The notes under the pieces: model-generated | The model's input: only the letters and a program-made list of their open reading frames with translations | What the model was told of the DNA's origin: nothing | Database searches by the model: none | Program-made: the position numbers and the translations under genes | From: an uncultured Mycoplasmatota bacterium | Lineage (GTDB): Bacteria; Bacillota_I; Bacilli_A; RF39; UBA660 | Length of the DNA stretch: 41,779 bases | NCBI GenBank assembly: GCA_946498375.1 | Contig: CAMMOI010000007.1 | Location: forward strand, 1-41,779 | Reading direction: 5' to 3' | Shown here: piece by piece, positions 16,804 through 24,396 of the stretch | Numbering within the stretch: position 1 is the stretch's first letter | Layout: the number at the start of each line of letters is the position of its first letter

Positions 16804-17409
16804 ATGGAACACTTTGATTTAAGAAAAGAAGAAATTATTAAAGCTTGTAAAGAGTTATATGATAAATATCAATTTAAAGATATAACTATTAAGCTAATAA
16901 GTGAACATACTAGCTTTTCAAGACCATCTATTTATAATTATTTTGAAACAAAAGAAGAAATATTTTTAGCCTTATTTCAAAAAGAATATGAAAAATGGAA
17001 AATAGAACTTGATGAAATAAGAGAGCAAAATGACACTTTAACAAAGGATCAATTTGCTAAACTTCTTGCTCATACATTAGAGGATAAAGAAAGACTATTA
17101 AAACTACTATCTATGAACATGTATGATTTAGAAGAAAACAGTAGAATGCAAAGATTAATAGAATTTAAACAAGCATATAAAAATGCTATTGAAGCTGTAA
17201 AACTTTGTTTAAATAAATTTTTTAAGAATATGACTGAAGAAGAAATCATTAAATTTATTTATTCATTTTTTCCTTTTATGTTTGGTATTTATCCATATAC
17301 AGTAATAACAAAAAAACAAAGTCAAGCGATGAAAGAGGCTGGAATTGATTATCCTCATTATTCAATATATGAACTTGCGTATATGGGAATTAAAAAATTA
17401 CTAGGATAA
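16804..17409 (+). CDS. TetR-family transcriptional repressor
   Basis: The 201-residue protein has an N-terminal TetR helix-turn-helix (about 8-55) with the signature FSRPSIYNYFETKEEIF and a helical ligand-binding domain with no recognisable ligand class. The ATG at 16804 follows AAAGGAGG (16791-16798). A GTG at 16780 would lie inside the operator and is rejected. The consensus promoter with two TGACA-N3-TGTCA dyads indicates self-repression. Three downstream genes follow with gaps of 11 bp, 16 bp and a 4-base overlap, so it probably controls all of them. The natAB-like operon ends just upstream and could also be a target, but has no such dyad. Confidence 0.9.
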   Translation: MEHFDLRKEEIIKACKELYDKYQFKDITIKLISEHTSFSRPSIYNYFETKEEIFLALFQKEYEKWKIELDEIREQNDTLTKDQFAKLLAHTLEDKERLLKLLSMNMYDLEENSRMQRLIEFKQAYKNAIEAVKLCLNKFFKNMTEEEIIKFIYSFFPFMFGIYPYTVITKKQSQAMKEAGIDYPHYSIYELAYMGIKKLLG

Positions 17410-17420
17410 AGGAGAAGTAT

Positions 17421-17981
17421 ATGAAAAAAACACTTGGAATTTTAGTTATTATATTAATAGTAATTGTAGGAATCGCTGGGTATTTTATACTTAGCGATAA
17501 TGAAGATGATTCTAATGGAGAATCTAACGAAAATATTGTAGAAGACAATTCATCAAATGATAATTCTACTAGTGAGAAAAATTCTGAAGAAGTAAACGAT
17601 AGTGATTCAGGTGAATCAAATGTAGAAACTATGGTAATTCTTGTAAGTGATGGAAGTCATGAAATTACATTTGAATTAAATAATAGTGATGCTGCTAGAA
17701 GTTTATACGAACAATTACCACTTACAATTGAAGTAGAAGATTTTAGTTCTAATGAAAAAATTTTCTATCCTACAAATGAACTAGATGTTGGTAATACTCC
17801 AAGAGCAAATGGGAAAGATGCTGGTATTCTAGCTTATTATGAACCATGGGGCGATGTTGTCATGTTTTATGATTCCTTTAGCTCGGCAAGTGGTTTATAT
17901 GAACTTGGAACAGCTATTAAAAATACTAATCAGATAGCTTCTTTATCTGGTGAGATAACAATAGAAAGATTAGAAAATTAA
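17421..17981 (+). CDS. Membrane-anchored cyclophilin-like fold protein
   Basis: The 186-residue protein starts with a hydrophobic signal anchor (about 5-24), then an acidic Asn/Ser/Glu-rich linker to about 70. A C-terminal domain with AARSLYEQLPLTIEVEDF and EPWGDVVMFYDSF matches the bacterial cyclophilin-like fold family often found beside flavodoxins and oxidoreductases. No Cys lipobox is visible, so it is probably a membrane-anchored extracellular protein. Isomerase activity is not implied by this fold. It is the second gene of the TetR operon. Confidence 0.75.
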   Translation: MKKTLGILVIILIVIVGIAGYFILSDNEDDSNGESNENIVEDNSSNDNSTSEKNSEEVNDSDSGESNVETMVILVSDGSHEITFELNNSDAARSLYEQLPLTIEVEDFSSNEKIFYPTNELDVGNTPRANGKDAGILAYYEPWGDVVMFYDSFSSASGLYELGTAIKNTNQIASLSGEITIERLEN

Positions 17982-17997
17982 GAAGGAGAGAATATTT

Positions 17998-18774
17998 ATG
18001 AGTATTACTAAGAAAGCATTAGAAAATCATGATGAGATTTTTAAAGGAGTTAAATATGCTCCAGCAGGTGAAGAAAGACCAATGGATGAAATTAATCCTG
18101 AATATGTTGAAACATTCTTAAACTTTGCTTTTGATGAAGTTTATGAACATGGAAATTATGATAAAAAGTTAAGATGGATGATTATTTTAGCCAGTATGAT
18201 TGTTCAAAATACGAGAGATCGTTATAAAGTATTTTTAGCAGCTGGGCTAAATATTGGTATTACTCCAGAAGAGATTATGGAAATAGTTTATCAAGCTGTA
18301 CCTTACTGTGGTATTGCTAGAGTATTTGATATAATTTATGATACAAACGAGGTATTAGAAGCAAATGGTGTAAAACTTCCTGTATCAGGGGGAAAAAGGA
18401 TTTCTTATGAAGATAGATTTGAAAAAGGATTACAAAAACAAAAAGAAATATGCGGATCAGAGGTTATTGATAAGATGAGAGCTAATGCTTTACCTGATGA
18501 AAAACATATTCAAGATTATTTAAGCGCTAATTGTTTTGGTGATTATTATACTAGAGGATATCTTGATAATAAAACTCGAGAAATCTTGACATTTTCAATG
18601 TTGATTTCATTAGGTGGATGTGAACCTCAAGTAAAAGGGCATGTGGCAGCTAATTTAAATGTTGGAAATGATAGAGAGCTTCTAATTGAAACAGTTACCC
18701 AATTGCTACCTTATATTGGTTATCCTAGAACTCTTAATGCTCTAAGATGTATTGATGAGGTAACATTATCATGA
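17998..18774 (+). CDS. Carboxymuconolactone decarboxylase (CMD) family protein, two CMD domains
   Basis: The 258-residue protein has two tandem CMD/AhpD-like helical domains: about 35-115 (KKLRWMIILASMIVQN) and about 185-255 (KTREILTFSMLISLGG). The CxxC redox pair of AhpD peroxidase partners is absent, so it belongs with the decarboxylase/hydrolase-like members of unknown substrate. GAAGGAGAG lies before the ATG. It overlaps the next gene by four bases (ATGA), and such CMD-flavoprotein pairs are frequent in anaerobic Bacillota. Confidence 0.85.
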   Translation: MSITKKALENHDEIFKGVKYAPAGEERPMDEINPEYVETFLNFAFDEVYEHGNYDKKLRWMIILASMIVQNTRDRYKVFLAAGLNIGITPEEIMEIVYQAVPYCGIARVFDIIYDTNEVLEANGVKLPVSGGKRISYEDRFEKGLQKQKEICGSEVIDKMRANALPDEKHIQDYLSANCFGDYYTRGYLDNKTREILTFSMLISLGGCEPQVKGHVAANLNVGNDRELLIETVTQLLPYIGYPRTLNALRCIDEVTLS

Positions 18775-19304
18775 AGATAGTAATTTTAACTGGAAGTCCC
18801 CATAAAAATGGTACTTCAAATACTTTAGTTAATGAATTTATTAAAGGAGCAGAGGAAAATGGCCATGTTATTAAAAGATTAGACATTCCATTTTTGAAAA
18901 TTCATCCATGTATTGGCTGTGAATCTTGTGGAATGAATGGCCCTTGTGTTTTTAATGATGATATGCCTGATATTTTAGATGCTATTTTAGAATCAGATAT
19001 GATAGTATTTGCAACACCAATATATTACTTTGGTTTCTCTGCTCAGATAAAAAGTGCAATTGATAGATTTTATTCTAAAAATGGAAGGATCCAGAGTAAG
19101 CATTTAAAATCTGTATTTATTGCCACAGCTTGGAATAATGATGAAGTTGTTATGAGTGGAATTAAAAAACACATTGATATTTTAATAGATTATTTAAACT
19201 TAGATAATCAAGGTTTGATTTTAGCAAAAGGATATGGTTATCCAGGCGCATCCTCTGAAAAGTATTACAAAGAAGAAGCTTATAATTTAGGAAAAAGAGT
19301 TTAA
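18771..19304 (+). CDS. NAD(P)H-dependent FMN reductase / flavodoxin-fold oxidoreductase
   Basis: The 177-residue protein has the FMN phosphate loop GSPHKNGTSNTL (8-19), a Cys-rich segment CIGCESCGMNGPC near residue 47, and TPIYYFGFSAQIKSAIDR typical of iron-sulfur flavoprotein-like FMN reductases. It would pass electrons from NAD(P)H to an unknown acceptor. It is translationally coupled to the CMD gene. Its 3' end runs into a GNAT remnant read in another frame, so the last residues (YNLGKRV) may have been altered by a deletion joining the two genes. Confidence 0.85.
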   Translation: MKIVILTGSPHKNGTSNTLVNEFIKGAEENGHVIKRLDIPFLKIHPCIGCESCGMNGPCVFNDDMPDILDAILESDMIVFATPIYYFGFSAQIKSAIDRFYSKNGRIQSKHLKSVFIATAWNNDEVVMSGIKKHIDILIDYLNLDNQGLILAKGYGYPGASSEKYYKEEAYNLGKRV

Positions 19305-19458
19305 ATATGCAAAAGAAAATAATGCAATTGGTGTAAAAATAGATTCTTGGAGTTTTCAAGCACCAAAATTCTATCAAAAACTAGGATATATTGTATGGGG
19401 ACAATTTGAAGATTGTCCACCAGGAACTATACATTATTATTTATATAAGAAATTCTAA
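19291..19458 (+). pseudogene. 3' stump of a GNAT acetyltransferase gene
   Basis: Reading from 19291 gives about 55 residues matching the end of GNAT N-acetyltransferases, including VKIDSWSFQAPKFYQKLGY and DCPPGTIHYYLYKKF, then TAA. There is no start codon or N-terminal acetyl-CoA domain, so it is a relic. It begins within the last codons of the FMN reductase gene, marking a deletion junction. Confidence 0.8.
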
Positions 19459-19505
19459 TATTATATGGGATTAAATTGAAGTTTCGAAAGAATGCAGGTG
19501 ATAAA

Positions 19506-20267
19506 ATGTATGGAGCTATAATTGGTGATTTAGCAGGAAGCATTTATGAATATTCGCAACTAAAAAAAGTAATACCAGTAAATATGAATAAAATTATAGA
19601 AGATAATGCTTTTTATAGTGACGATACAATTTTAACAATTGCTATTTTAGATGCTATACAAAATAGTAGAGAATATGAAAAATATATAAGATCATACATA
19701 AAAAAATATTCTTCATATAAGCCAAATTTTAGTCCATATTTTAATAGTGCTTTTTCTCCTGGGTTAATAAAATGGGCTGCAACACAAACCCAAGGGTTTA
19801 GTTGTAGAAATGGAGCGATAATGCGAATATCTCCTATTGGATATTTGTTTAATACAGAAGAAGAAATTATAGAAAATGCTAGATTGGCGACAATCCCATC
19901 TCATAATTCTAATGAGGCTATTATTTCCGCAACTACGATTGCATTAATGATTTATTATTTTAGAAAAGGTTTTAATAAAGATGAAATATATAAAAAATTA
20001 AATATTGAAATAAAATATAGTCCATTTAAAAAATTCAATACAACATGTTATGAAACATTAGGTAATTGCTTATATGCTTTATATAATAGTAAAACATTTT
20101 ATGAAGCAATTAAGTTAACACTTTTAATGGGTGGGGATACTGATACAAATTGTGCAATAGTTGGATCAATTGCAGAGGCAATGTATGGAATTAATCCCTT
20201 ATTAAAATCTAAGGCAGAAGAAAAACTACCTGAAGAATTCATTGATGTGTTAAAAAAGGTAAAATAA
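19506..20267 (+). CDS. ADP-ribosylglycohydrolase (DraG/ARH family)
   Basis: The 253-residue protein has the metal-binding signatures of ARH/DraG hydrolases: GAIIGDLAGSIYE (3-15), YSDDT (37-41) and GGDTDTNCAIVGSIAEA (209-225). It would remove ADP-ribose from modified proteins or nucleic acids or cleave related compounds. The ATG at 19506 follows AGGTG (19496-19500); an in-frame upstream ATG at 19476 lacks an RBS. No ADP-ribosyltransferase is present in the window. It lies just before the Doc-type cassette, and a defence or antitoxin-like role is possible but unproven. Confidence 0.88.
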   Translation: MYGAIIGDLAGSIYEYSQLKKVIPVNMNKIIEDNAFYSDDTILTIAILDAIQNSREYEKYIRSYIKKYSSYKPNFSPYFNSAFSPGLIKWAATQTQGFSCRNGAIMRISPIGYLFNTEEEIIENARLATIPSHNSNEAIISATTIALMIYYFRKGFNKDEIYKKLNIEIKYSPFKKFNTTCYETLGNCLYALYNSKTFYEAIKLTLLMGGDTDTNCAIVGSIAEAMYGINPLLKSKAEEKLPEEFIDVLKKVK

Positions 20268-20297
20268 GCTTTCTAAAATTTCACCCTCTTAAAAAGT

Positions 20298-20414
20298 GGC
20301 TATAAGTTTATAACCGGATAGAGTTATTATGGTGTCTGAGAATGTTAAACACTAGCATAAAGCTAACCATGATTCATGACTTTCTCATATTTTAATTGAA
20401 TTACCTAAAGATGA
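20298..20414 (+). repeat. Direct repeat copy A (117 bp) before the RhuM-Fic/Doc gene
   Basis: Copy A aligns without gaps to 21580-21696; I count 13 mismatches in 117 positions (about 89% identity). Both copies derive from a cupin gene. Confidence 0.85.
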
Positions 20415-20463
20415 TACTTCTAATGAATGGTTAGAAGCAGTTTCATCGAAGCACATGATATAA
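20299..20463 (+). pseudogene. Dead cupin gene fragment A
   Basis: In the frame of GTT at 20323 the DNA reads VIMVSENVKH, stop, HKANHDS, stop, LSHILIELPKDD, then TSNEWLEAVS. This is the second half of a small cupin of the type normally ending NVKHWHGA..DSWFSH..EWLEPV. TAG and TGA occupy positions where Trp is expected, and another stop lies upstream at 20311. The N-terminal cupin motif is missing. Such cupins accompany CMD and flavodoxin genes, fitting the surrounding relics. The following 130 bp up to 20595 hold only the promoter of the next gene. Confidence 0.75.
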
Positions 20464-20534
20464 TGGGGAAATTTTTAAGTGAAATGAATGATAAAATATT
20501 ATAATATTTTTAAAACAAATGTTCGTAATAACAA

Positions 20535-20563
20535 TTGACAGTCGCTTTTCTTTACTATACAAT
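20535..20563 (+). promoter_or_regulatory. Strong sigma-A promoter of the RhuM-Fic/Doc gene
   Basis: TTGACA (20535-20540) and TACAAT (20558-20563) are separated by 17 bp. The start point would be near 20570, shortly before AAAGGAG at 20582-20588. Confidence 0.8.
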
Positions 20564-20595
20564 TTAGCTGTAGAAGTTAAGAAAGGAGAGTATAA

Positions 20596-21531
20596 ATGAG
20601 CCAGCAAAATGAAATAATTTTATTTGAAAATCAAAAAGTCAAACTTGAAGTTAATATGAAAGATGAAACCGTATGGTTAAATGTCAAACAAATGGCCGAA
20701 TTGTTTGGCAGAGAGGAATCTAATATAAGAAGACATATAATAAACATTTTTAAGGAACAAGAATTAATCGAAACTAACAACGTGCAAAATTTACACGTTG
20801 ATGGGGTTAAACAAAAAGTGTCTTTTTATAATTTAGATGTAATTATATCAGTTGGTTATCGTGTTAAATCACAAAATGGCGTTATCTTCAGAAAATGGGC
20901 AACCGAAGTTCTAAAAGATTACATGATCAAAGGATATGCTGTTAATCAAAAAAGATTAGAGTATTTAGAAAAAACAATTCATCTAATTGATATAGCAAAT
21001 AGAGTAGATAATAGATTAGAAAATAATGATGCCAAAGAAATATTAAGAATAATTGGTAATTATACAAAGGCATTAGATTTATTAGACAATTATGATCATA
21101 AATCTTTAACAAGGCCAAAAGGAAATAAGGATAATAGGAAGATTAACTATGAAGATTGTATTAATATTATTAAAAAATTGCAATTTAATGAAGAAAGTGA
21201 TATTTTTGCAATAGAAAGAGATAGAGGATTAGAATCTATAATAGGTAATATTTATCAAACATATGATGGTAAAGATGTTTATATGAGTATCGAAGAAAAG
21301 GCCGCTAATTTTTTATATATGATAGTCAAAAACCATGTTTTTATTGATGGTAATAAACGTATCGCAGCCACTCTATTTATATATTTTCTAAAATACTATG
21401 ATATCTTATATAAAGGGGATAAACAGTTGATAGATAATAATACCCTTACTTCATTAACATTACTTATTGCTGAATCTAATCCAAAAGAAAAAGAAGTTAT
21501 TATAGATTTAGTATTAAATTTTTTGAATTAA
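20596..21531 (+). CDS. RhuM-family protein fused to a Fic/Doc domain (putative toxin)
   Basis: The 311-residue protein has an N-terminal RhuM/virulence-type domain (about 1-115: VWLNVKQMAELFGREESNIR, then VGYRVKSQNGVIFRKWA). A helical linker leads to a C-terminal Fic/Doc domain (about 180-311) with the catalytic loop HVFIDGNKR at 247-255, H247 being the expected base. The loop lacks the final Arg of AMPylating Fic proteins (IAA follows), so it is closer to Doc, which phosphorylates EF-Tu, than to classical AMPylators. No antitoxin gene or inhibitory (S/T)xxxE(G/N) helix is obvious. It has its own strong promoter and RBS and sits between two copies of a dead cupin fragment, consistent with arrival as a cassette. 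Confidence 0.88.
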   Translation: MSQQNEIILFENQKVKLEVNMKDETVWLNVKQMAELFGREESNIRRHIINIFKEQELIETNNVQNLHVDGVKQKVSFYNLDVIISVGYRVKSQNGVIFRKWATEVLKDYMIKGYAVNQKRLEYLEKTIHLIDIANRVDNRLENNDAKEILRIIGNYTKALDLLDNYDHKSLTRPKGNKDNRKINYEDCINIIKKLQFNEESDIFAIERDRGLESIIGNIYQTYDGKDVYMSIEEKAANFLYMIVKNHVFIDGNKRIAATLFIYFLKYYDILYKGDKQLIDNNTLTSLTLLIAESNPKEKEVIIDLVLNFLN

Positions 21532-21579
21532 GTCCATGACTTTCATAAATTTTAGCTTTCTATCAAGAAGAATGAAAGA

Positions 21580-21696
21580 GGCCATAAGTTTAGAATCGAA
21601 TAGAGTTATTATGGTTTCTGACAATATTAAACATTGGCAGAAAGCTAACCAGGATTCATGACTTTCCCATATTTTAATTGAGTTACCTAAAGATGA
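21580..21696 (+). repeat. Direct repeat copy B (117 bp) after the RhuM-Fic/Doc gene
   Basis: Copy B matches copy A (20298-20414) without gaps. Most differences inside the cupin frame fall at third codon positions, showing that the copies diverged while still coding. Confidence 0.85.
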
Positions 21697-21703
21697 CTGG
21701 TGA
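21581..21703 (+). pseudogene. Dead cupin gene fragment B
   Basis: In the frame of GTT at 21605 it reads VIMVSDNIKHWQKANQDS, stop (TGA), LSHILIELPKDD, W, stop. The TGA sits at the same expected-Trp position as in fragment A, but the KHW Trp is intact here. The C-terminal EWLEAV part is deleted; a nearby TGEVYNNLEK in another frame may be its original end. Confidence 0.75.
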
Positions 21704-21734
21704 AGTTTATAATAATTTAGAAAAGGATGATATA

Positions 21735-22512
21735 ATGGAAAAAATAGATGTTTTTGCTCATGTTTTATTACCTAACTTTTACAATAAGATGCTAAAAATA
21801 AATCCCAATTTACCTAAAGATATTCCTTTTATTAACAACGAAGTATTAACTGATATGAAAAGAAGAAGAGAAACTTCTATTCCAGGAGTAAAGCAAATAA
21901 TATCTTATGTAAATGTAAATCCTGAGGATTATACAGATGCTACTACATCTTATGATCTATGCAAAGAAGCCAATGAAGAGTTACTAGACATTATAAGAGA
22001 AAATCCTGATATATTTTATGGTGGAGTGGCTATGATACCTATGAATAATATTGATGGCGCTATAGATATTATAAAAAATCAAGTAGTAAAAAATAAGGAA
22101 TTATATTGTATTTAGTTGGGAATATGAATTATCTCAAGCCATGATGCAAATTGTAGAAAAAGAAATCTGTAAAAAATATCCTAACTTAAAAATAATTGTT
22201 CATCATGCTGGAGCGATGATTCCATTTTTTGCCGGAAGAATTAAATATATTCTAGGCAAAGACAAAGAAAAAGATTTTAAGAAATTTTATGTAGATACGG
22301 CAATCTTAGGAAATTCTAAAGCACTTGAACTAGCTACTAGTTATTTTGGAATAGATCATTTAGTATTTGGAACAGATGCGCCCTTGGGAATTATGCCAGC
22401 TGGGGCCACAAAAGAAATTCTTGATGCAATTGATAAAATGAATATTACTAATGAAGAAAAGGAACAAATATTAAAAAATAATATAATAAATATGATTAAT
22501 AGGAGAGGTTAA
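21735..22512 (+). pseudogene. ACMSD-like amidohydrolase gene with internal deletion and frameshift
   Basis: The first part (21735-22115) starts after AAGGATGA and encodes MEKIDVFAHVLLPNFY through NIDGAIDIIKNQVV, then stops. The second part is in another frame, open from about 22108 (VFSWEYELSQAMMQ), and carries KIIVHHAGAMIPFFAGR and VFGTDAPLG, the C-terminal metal-binding half of amidohydrolase-2/ACMSD proteins. The central segment that normally supplies a metal-binding His is missing, so deletion of perhaps 60 residues has inactivated the gene. An ATG at 22141 could start a C-terminal piece, but it has no RBS. Confidence 0.85.
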
Positions 22513-22513
22513 C

Positions 22514-23177
22514 ATGAATAAAAAAATTATTGTTTTAATAGTTGCTATTATATTAATTGCCGTAGCAGGAGTAGCAATTTATATGTTTGCAGGAAATAAC
22601 AATGATACTACAAATGACAATAATCAATCAAATAATACGGTTCAAAATAATGTGACTGCTGAAAATGAAAATGATGATAATAGTGATACAACAACTGATG
22701 ATTCAAATGTTTTAGTTTTATATTTTTCAATGAGTGGTAATACAGAGGCTGTTGCTAATATCATTCATGATGAAGTAGGAGGAGACATTATAAAACTAGA
22801 AACAGTTCAAGCTTATCCCGAAGATTATGATGAATTAGTAGATTATGCTCAACAAGAGCAGCAATAAAATGCAAGACCAGAGTTAAGTACAGTAATAGAA
22901 AATATTGAACAGTATGACACAATTTTCTTAGGTTATCCTAATTGGTGGGGAGATATGCCAATGCCTATTTATACATTTTTAGATACTTATGATTTATCAG
23001 GAAAAACAATTGCTCCATTTATTACTCATGGAGGATCAGGACTTTCACAAACCCCAGAAAATATTCAAAGAGAAGAACCAAATGCTACTGTTACCGATGG
23101 ATTAGCTGTAAGTGGAAGTAGAGCCGATAGTTCTCAAGAATCTGTTTTTAGAGTGGCTAAATGATATAGGTATTTAA
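22514..23177 (+). pseudogene. Membrane-anchored flavodoxin gene with nonsense and frameshift mutations
   Basis: It starts at ATG 22514 with a signal anchor (residues 4-26) and an Asn/Asp-rich linker. The flavodoxin phosphate loop YFSMSGNTEAVA follows, then YPEDYDELVDYA. An in-frame TAA at 22865 interrupts it. The same frame continues with NARPELSTVIENIEQYDTI, GYPNWWGDMPMP and THGGSGLS. A second lesion, one extra T in the T-run 23145-23149, hides the normal end WLNDIGI and TAA (23175-23177). With both repaired it is a full flavodoxin of about 220 residues. The in-frame nonsense codon argues for genuine decay. Confidence 0.88.
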
Positions 23178-23180
23178 TAT

Positions 23181-23255
23181 GCAAAAAAGGTAATCAGTTA
23201 TTTAAAAAATGATCAAATTTGGAAATATGCTAATCAATTAATGGAAAAAGTATGA
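23181..23255 (+). pseudogene. Unidentified C-terminal gene fragment
   Basis: A 24-codon open stretch reads AKKVISYLKNDQIWKYANQ and four more residues, then TGA. It looks like an amphipathic C-terminal helix of a lost enzyme, with no start codon or RBS. The family is not identified. From 23256 to 23318 nothing else is recognisable. Confidence 0.35.
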
Positions 23256-23318
23256 TTGCTCCTATAGTTTTTGTAGAAATACATTTACATAAAAAATTAT
23301 AAGTTATCATATCAAGTC

Positions 23319-23349
23319 TTAACTTAAAACTATATTTAAGTGGTACAAT
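23319..23349 (+). promoter_or_regulatory. MerR-type promoter with 19-bp spacer and central dyad
   Basis: TTAACT (23319-23324) and TACAAT (23344-23349) are 19 bp apart, the overlong spacing typical of MerR-family promoters. A perfect dyad ACTTAAA-N6-TTTAAGT (23322-23341) lies between them. A strong GAGGAGG follows at 23358-23364, but the next codons meet TGA almost at once, so the original gene is gone. It may now drive the DUF362 gene at 23464. Confidence 0.5.
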
Positions 23350-23463
23350 AATAATAAGAGGAGGATGATCATCTGCTGAAATAGTAAATCAAATATTCAA
23401 AATAAAAATAGTAATTTTAATCTAAAATAGTTACTTTAATTAATAAAGATTGGAGAGATTATA

Positions 23464-24336
23464 ATGGAAAAAGCAAAAGTTTATTTTACAAGTGAAGTAT
23501 CAAAAAAAAGTTTAGTAAAAATGTATGAAGCATTAGGCGTAGACTTACCAGGAAAAGTTGCTGTAAAATTGCATTCTGGGGAACAAGGAAATAGAAATTA
23601 CTTAAAGCCAGAATTTGTAGAAGAGTTAGTTAATCGAGTTAATGGTACAGTTGTTGAATGTAATACAGCCTATCCCGGGGCTAGAAATACAACAGAAAAA
23701 CATCAAAAATTAATGGAGGAACATGAATGGACTAAATATTTTGATGTTGATATTATGGATAGTGAATCACCAGATTTAGAACTTGATATTCCTAATGGCA
23801 AACAAATTAAGAAAAACTATGTTGGCAAGCATCTTGCTAATTACGATTCAATGTTAGTATTATCTCATTTTAAAGGACATGCTATGGGTGGATTTGGTGG
23901 AGCCTTAAAACAGCTTTCTATTGGATGTGCCTCTTCTTATGGAAAAGCATATATTCATGGAGCTGGAGATCCTGAGCAGGATATGTTTAAAACTAACCAA
24001 TTAGACTTTGTTACAGCAATGGGAGATGCTGCAAGTAGTGTTCATAAATATTTTAAGGGAAACATAGTTTATATTAATGCTATGGTTAACATATCTATTG
24101 ATTGCGATTGTGATGGTAATGCATCATTGCCATGCATGAAAGATATTGGCATTTTAGCAAGTACAGATCCAGTTGCTATAGATCAGGCTTGTATAGATAT
24201 TATTTATAATAGTAAAGATGAAGGTAAAGATAAATTAATAGCTCGTATAGAAGAAAAATTAGGAACTCATATTATTGATGTTGCAAGTGATGATCAAGCT
24301 GGTACAAAAGAATATGAACTCATAAATGTTGATTAA
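23464..24336 (+). CDS. DUF362 family protein without its ferredoxin domain
   Basis: The 290-residue protein matches DUF362: VAVKLHSGEQGNRNYLKP near 32-49, THF-like LSHFKGHAMGGFGGALKQLS near 137-156, and ASTDPVAIDQACIDIIY in the C-terminal third. Many family members carry a 2x[4Fe-4S] ferredoxin insert; here only a short Cys segment (CDCDGNASLPC) remains. It is probably a cytoplasmic iron-sulfur or redox-related protein of unknown reaction. The ATG follows TTGGAGAG. It is the only apparently intact enzyme gene in the last part of the decayed island and ends at a bidirectional terminator. Confidence 0.85.
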   Translation: MEKAKVYFTSEVSKKSLVKMYEALGVDLPGKVAVKLHSGEQGNRNYLKPEFVEELVNRVNGTVVECNTAYPGARNTTEKHQKLMEEHEWTKYFDVDIMDSESPDLELDIPNGKQIKKNYVGKHLANYDSMLVLSHFKGHAMGGFGGALKQLSIGCASSYGKAYIHGAGDPEQDMFKTNQLDFVTAMGDAASSVHKYFKGNIVYINAMVNISIDCDCDGNASLPCMKDIGILASTDPVAIDQACIDIIYNSKDEGKDKLIARIEEKLGTHIIDVASDDQAGTKEYELINVD

Positions 24337-24337
24337 T

Positions 24338-24384
24338 AAAAAAACATCTCTTTTGGAATTAATCCACTTTCGAGATGTTTTTTT
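24338..24384. terminator. Bidirectional terminator between convergent genes
   Basis: A 13-bp perfect outer stem (24338-24350 with 24372-24384) has seven A's on one side and seven T's on the other. An inner TGGA/TCCA pairing occurs in the loop. It can stop both the DUF362 gene and the DUF2207 gene on the opposite strand. Confidence 0.9.
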
Positions 24385-24396
24385 ATTATTTAAAAG

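Noticed and set aside
20780-20803. AACGTG/CACGTT inverted repeat inside the RhuM-Fic/Doc gene as an operator
   Set aside because: It lies within conserved coding sequence of the RhuM domain and is probably chance.
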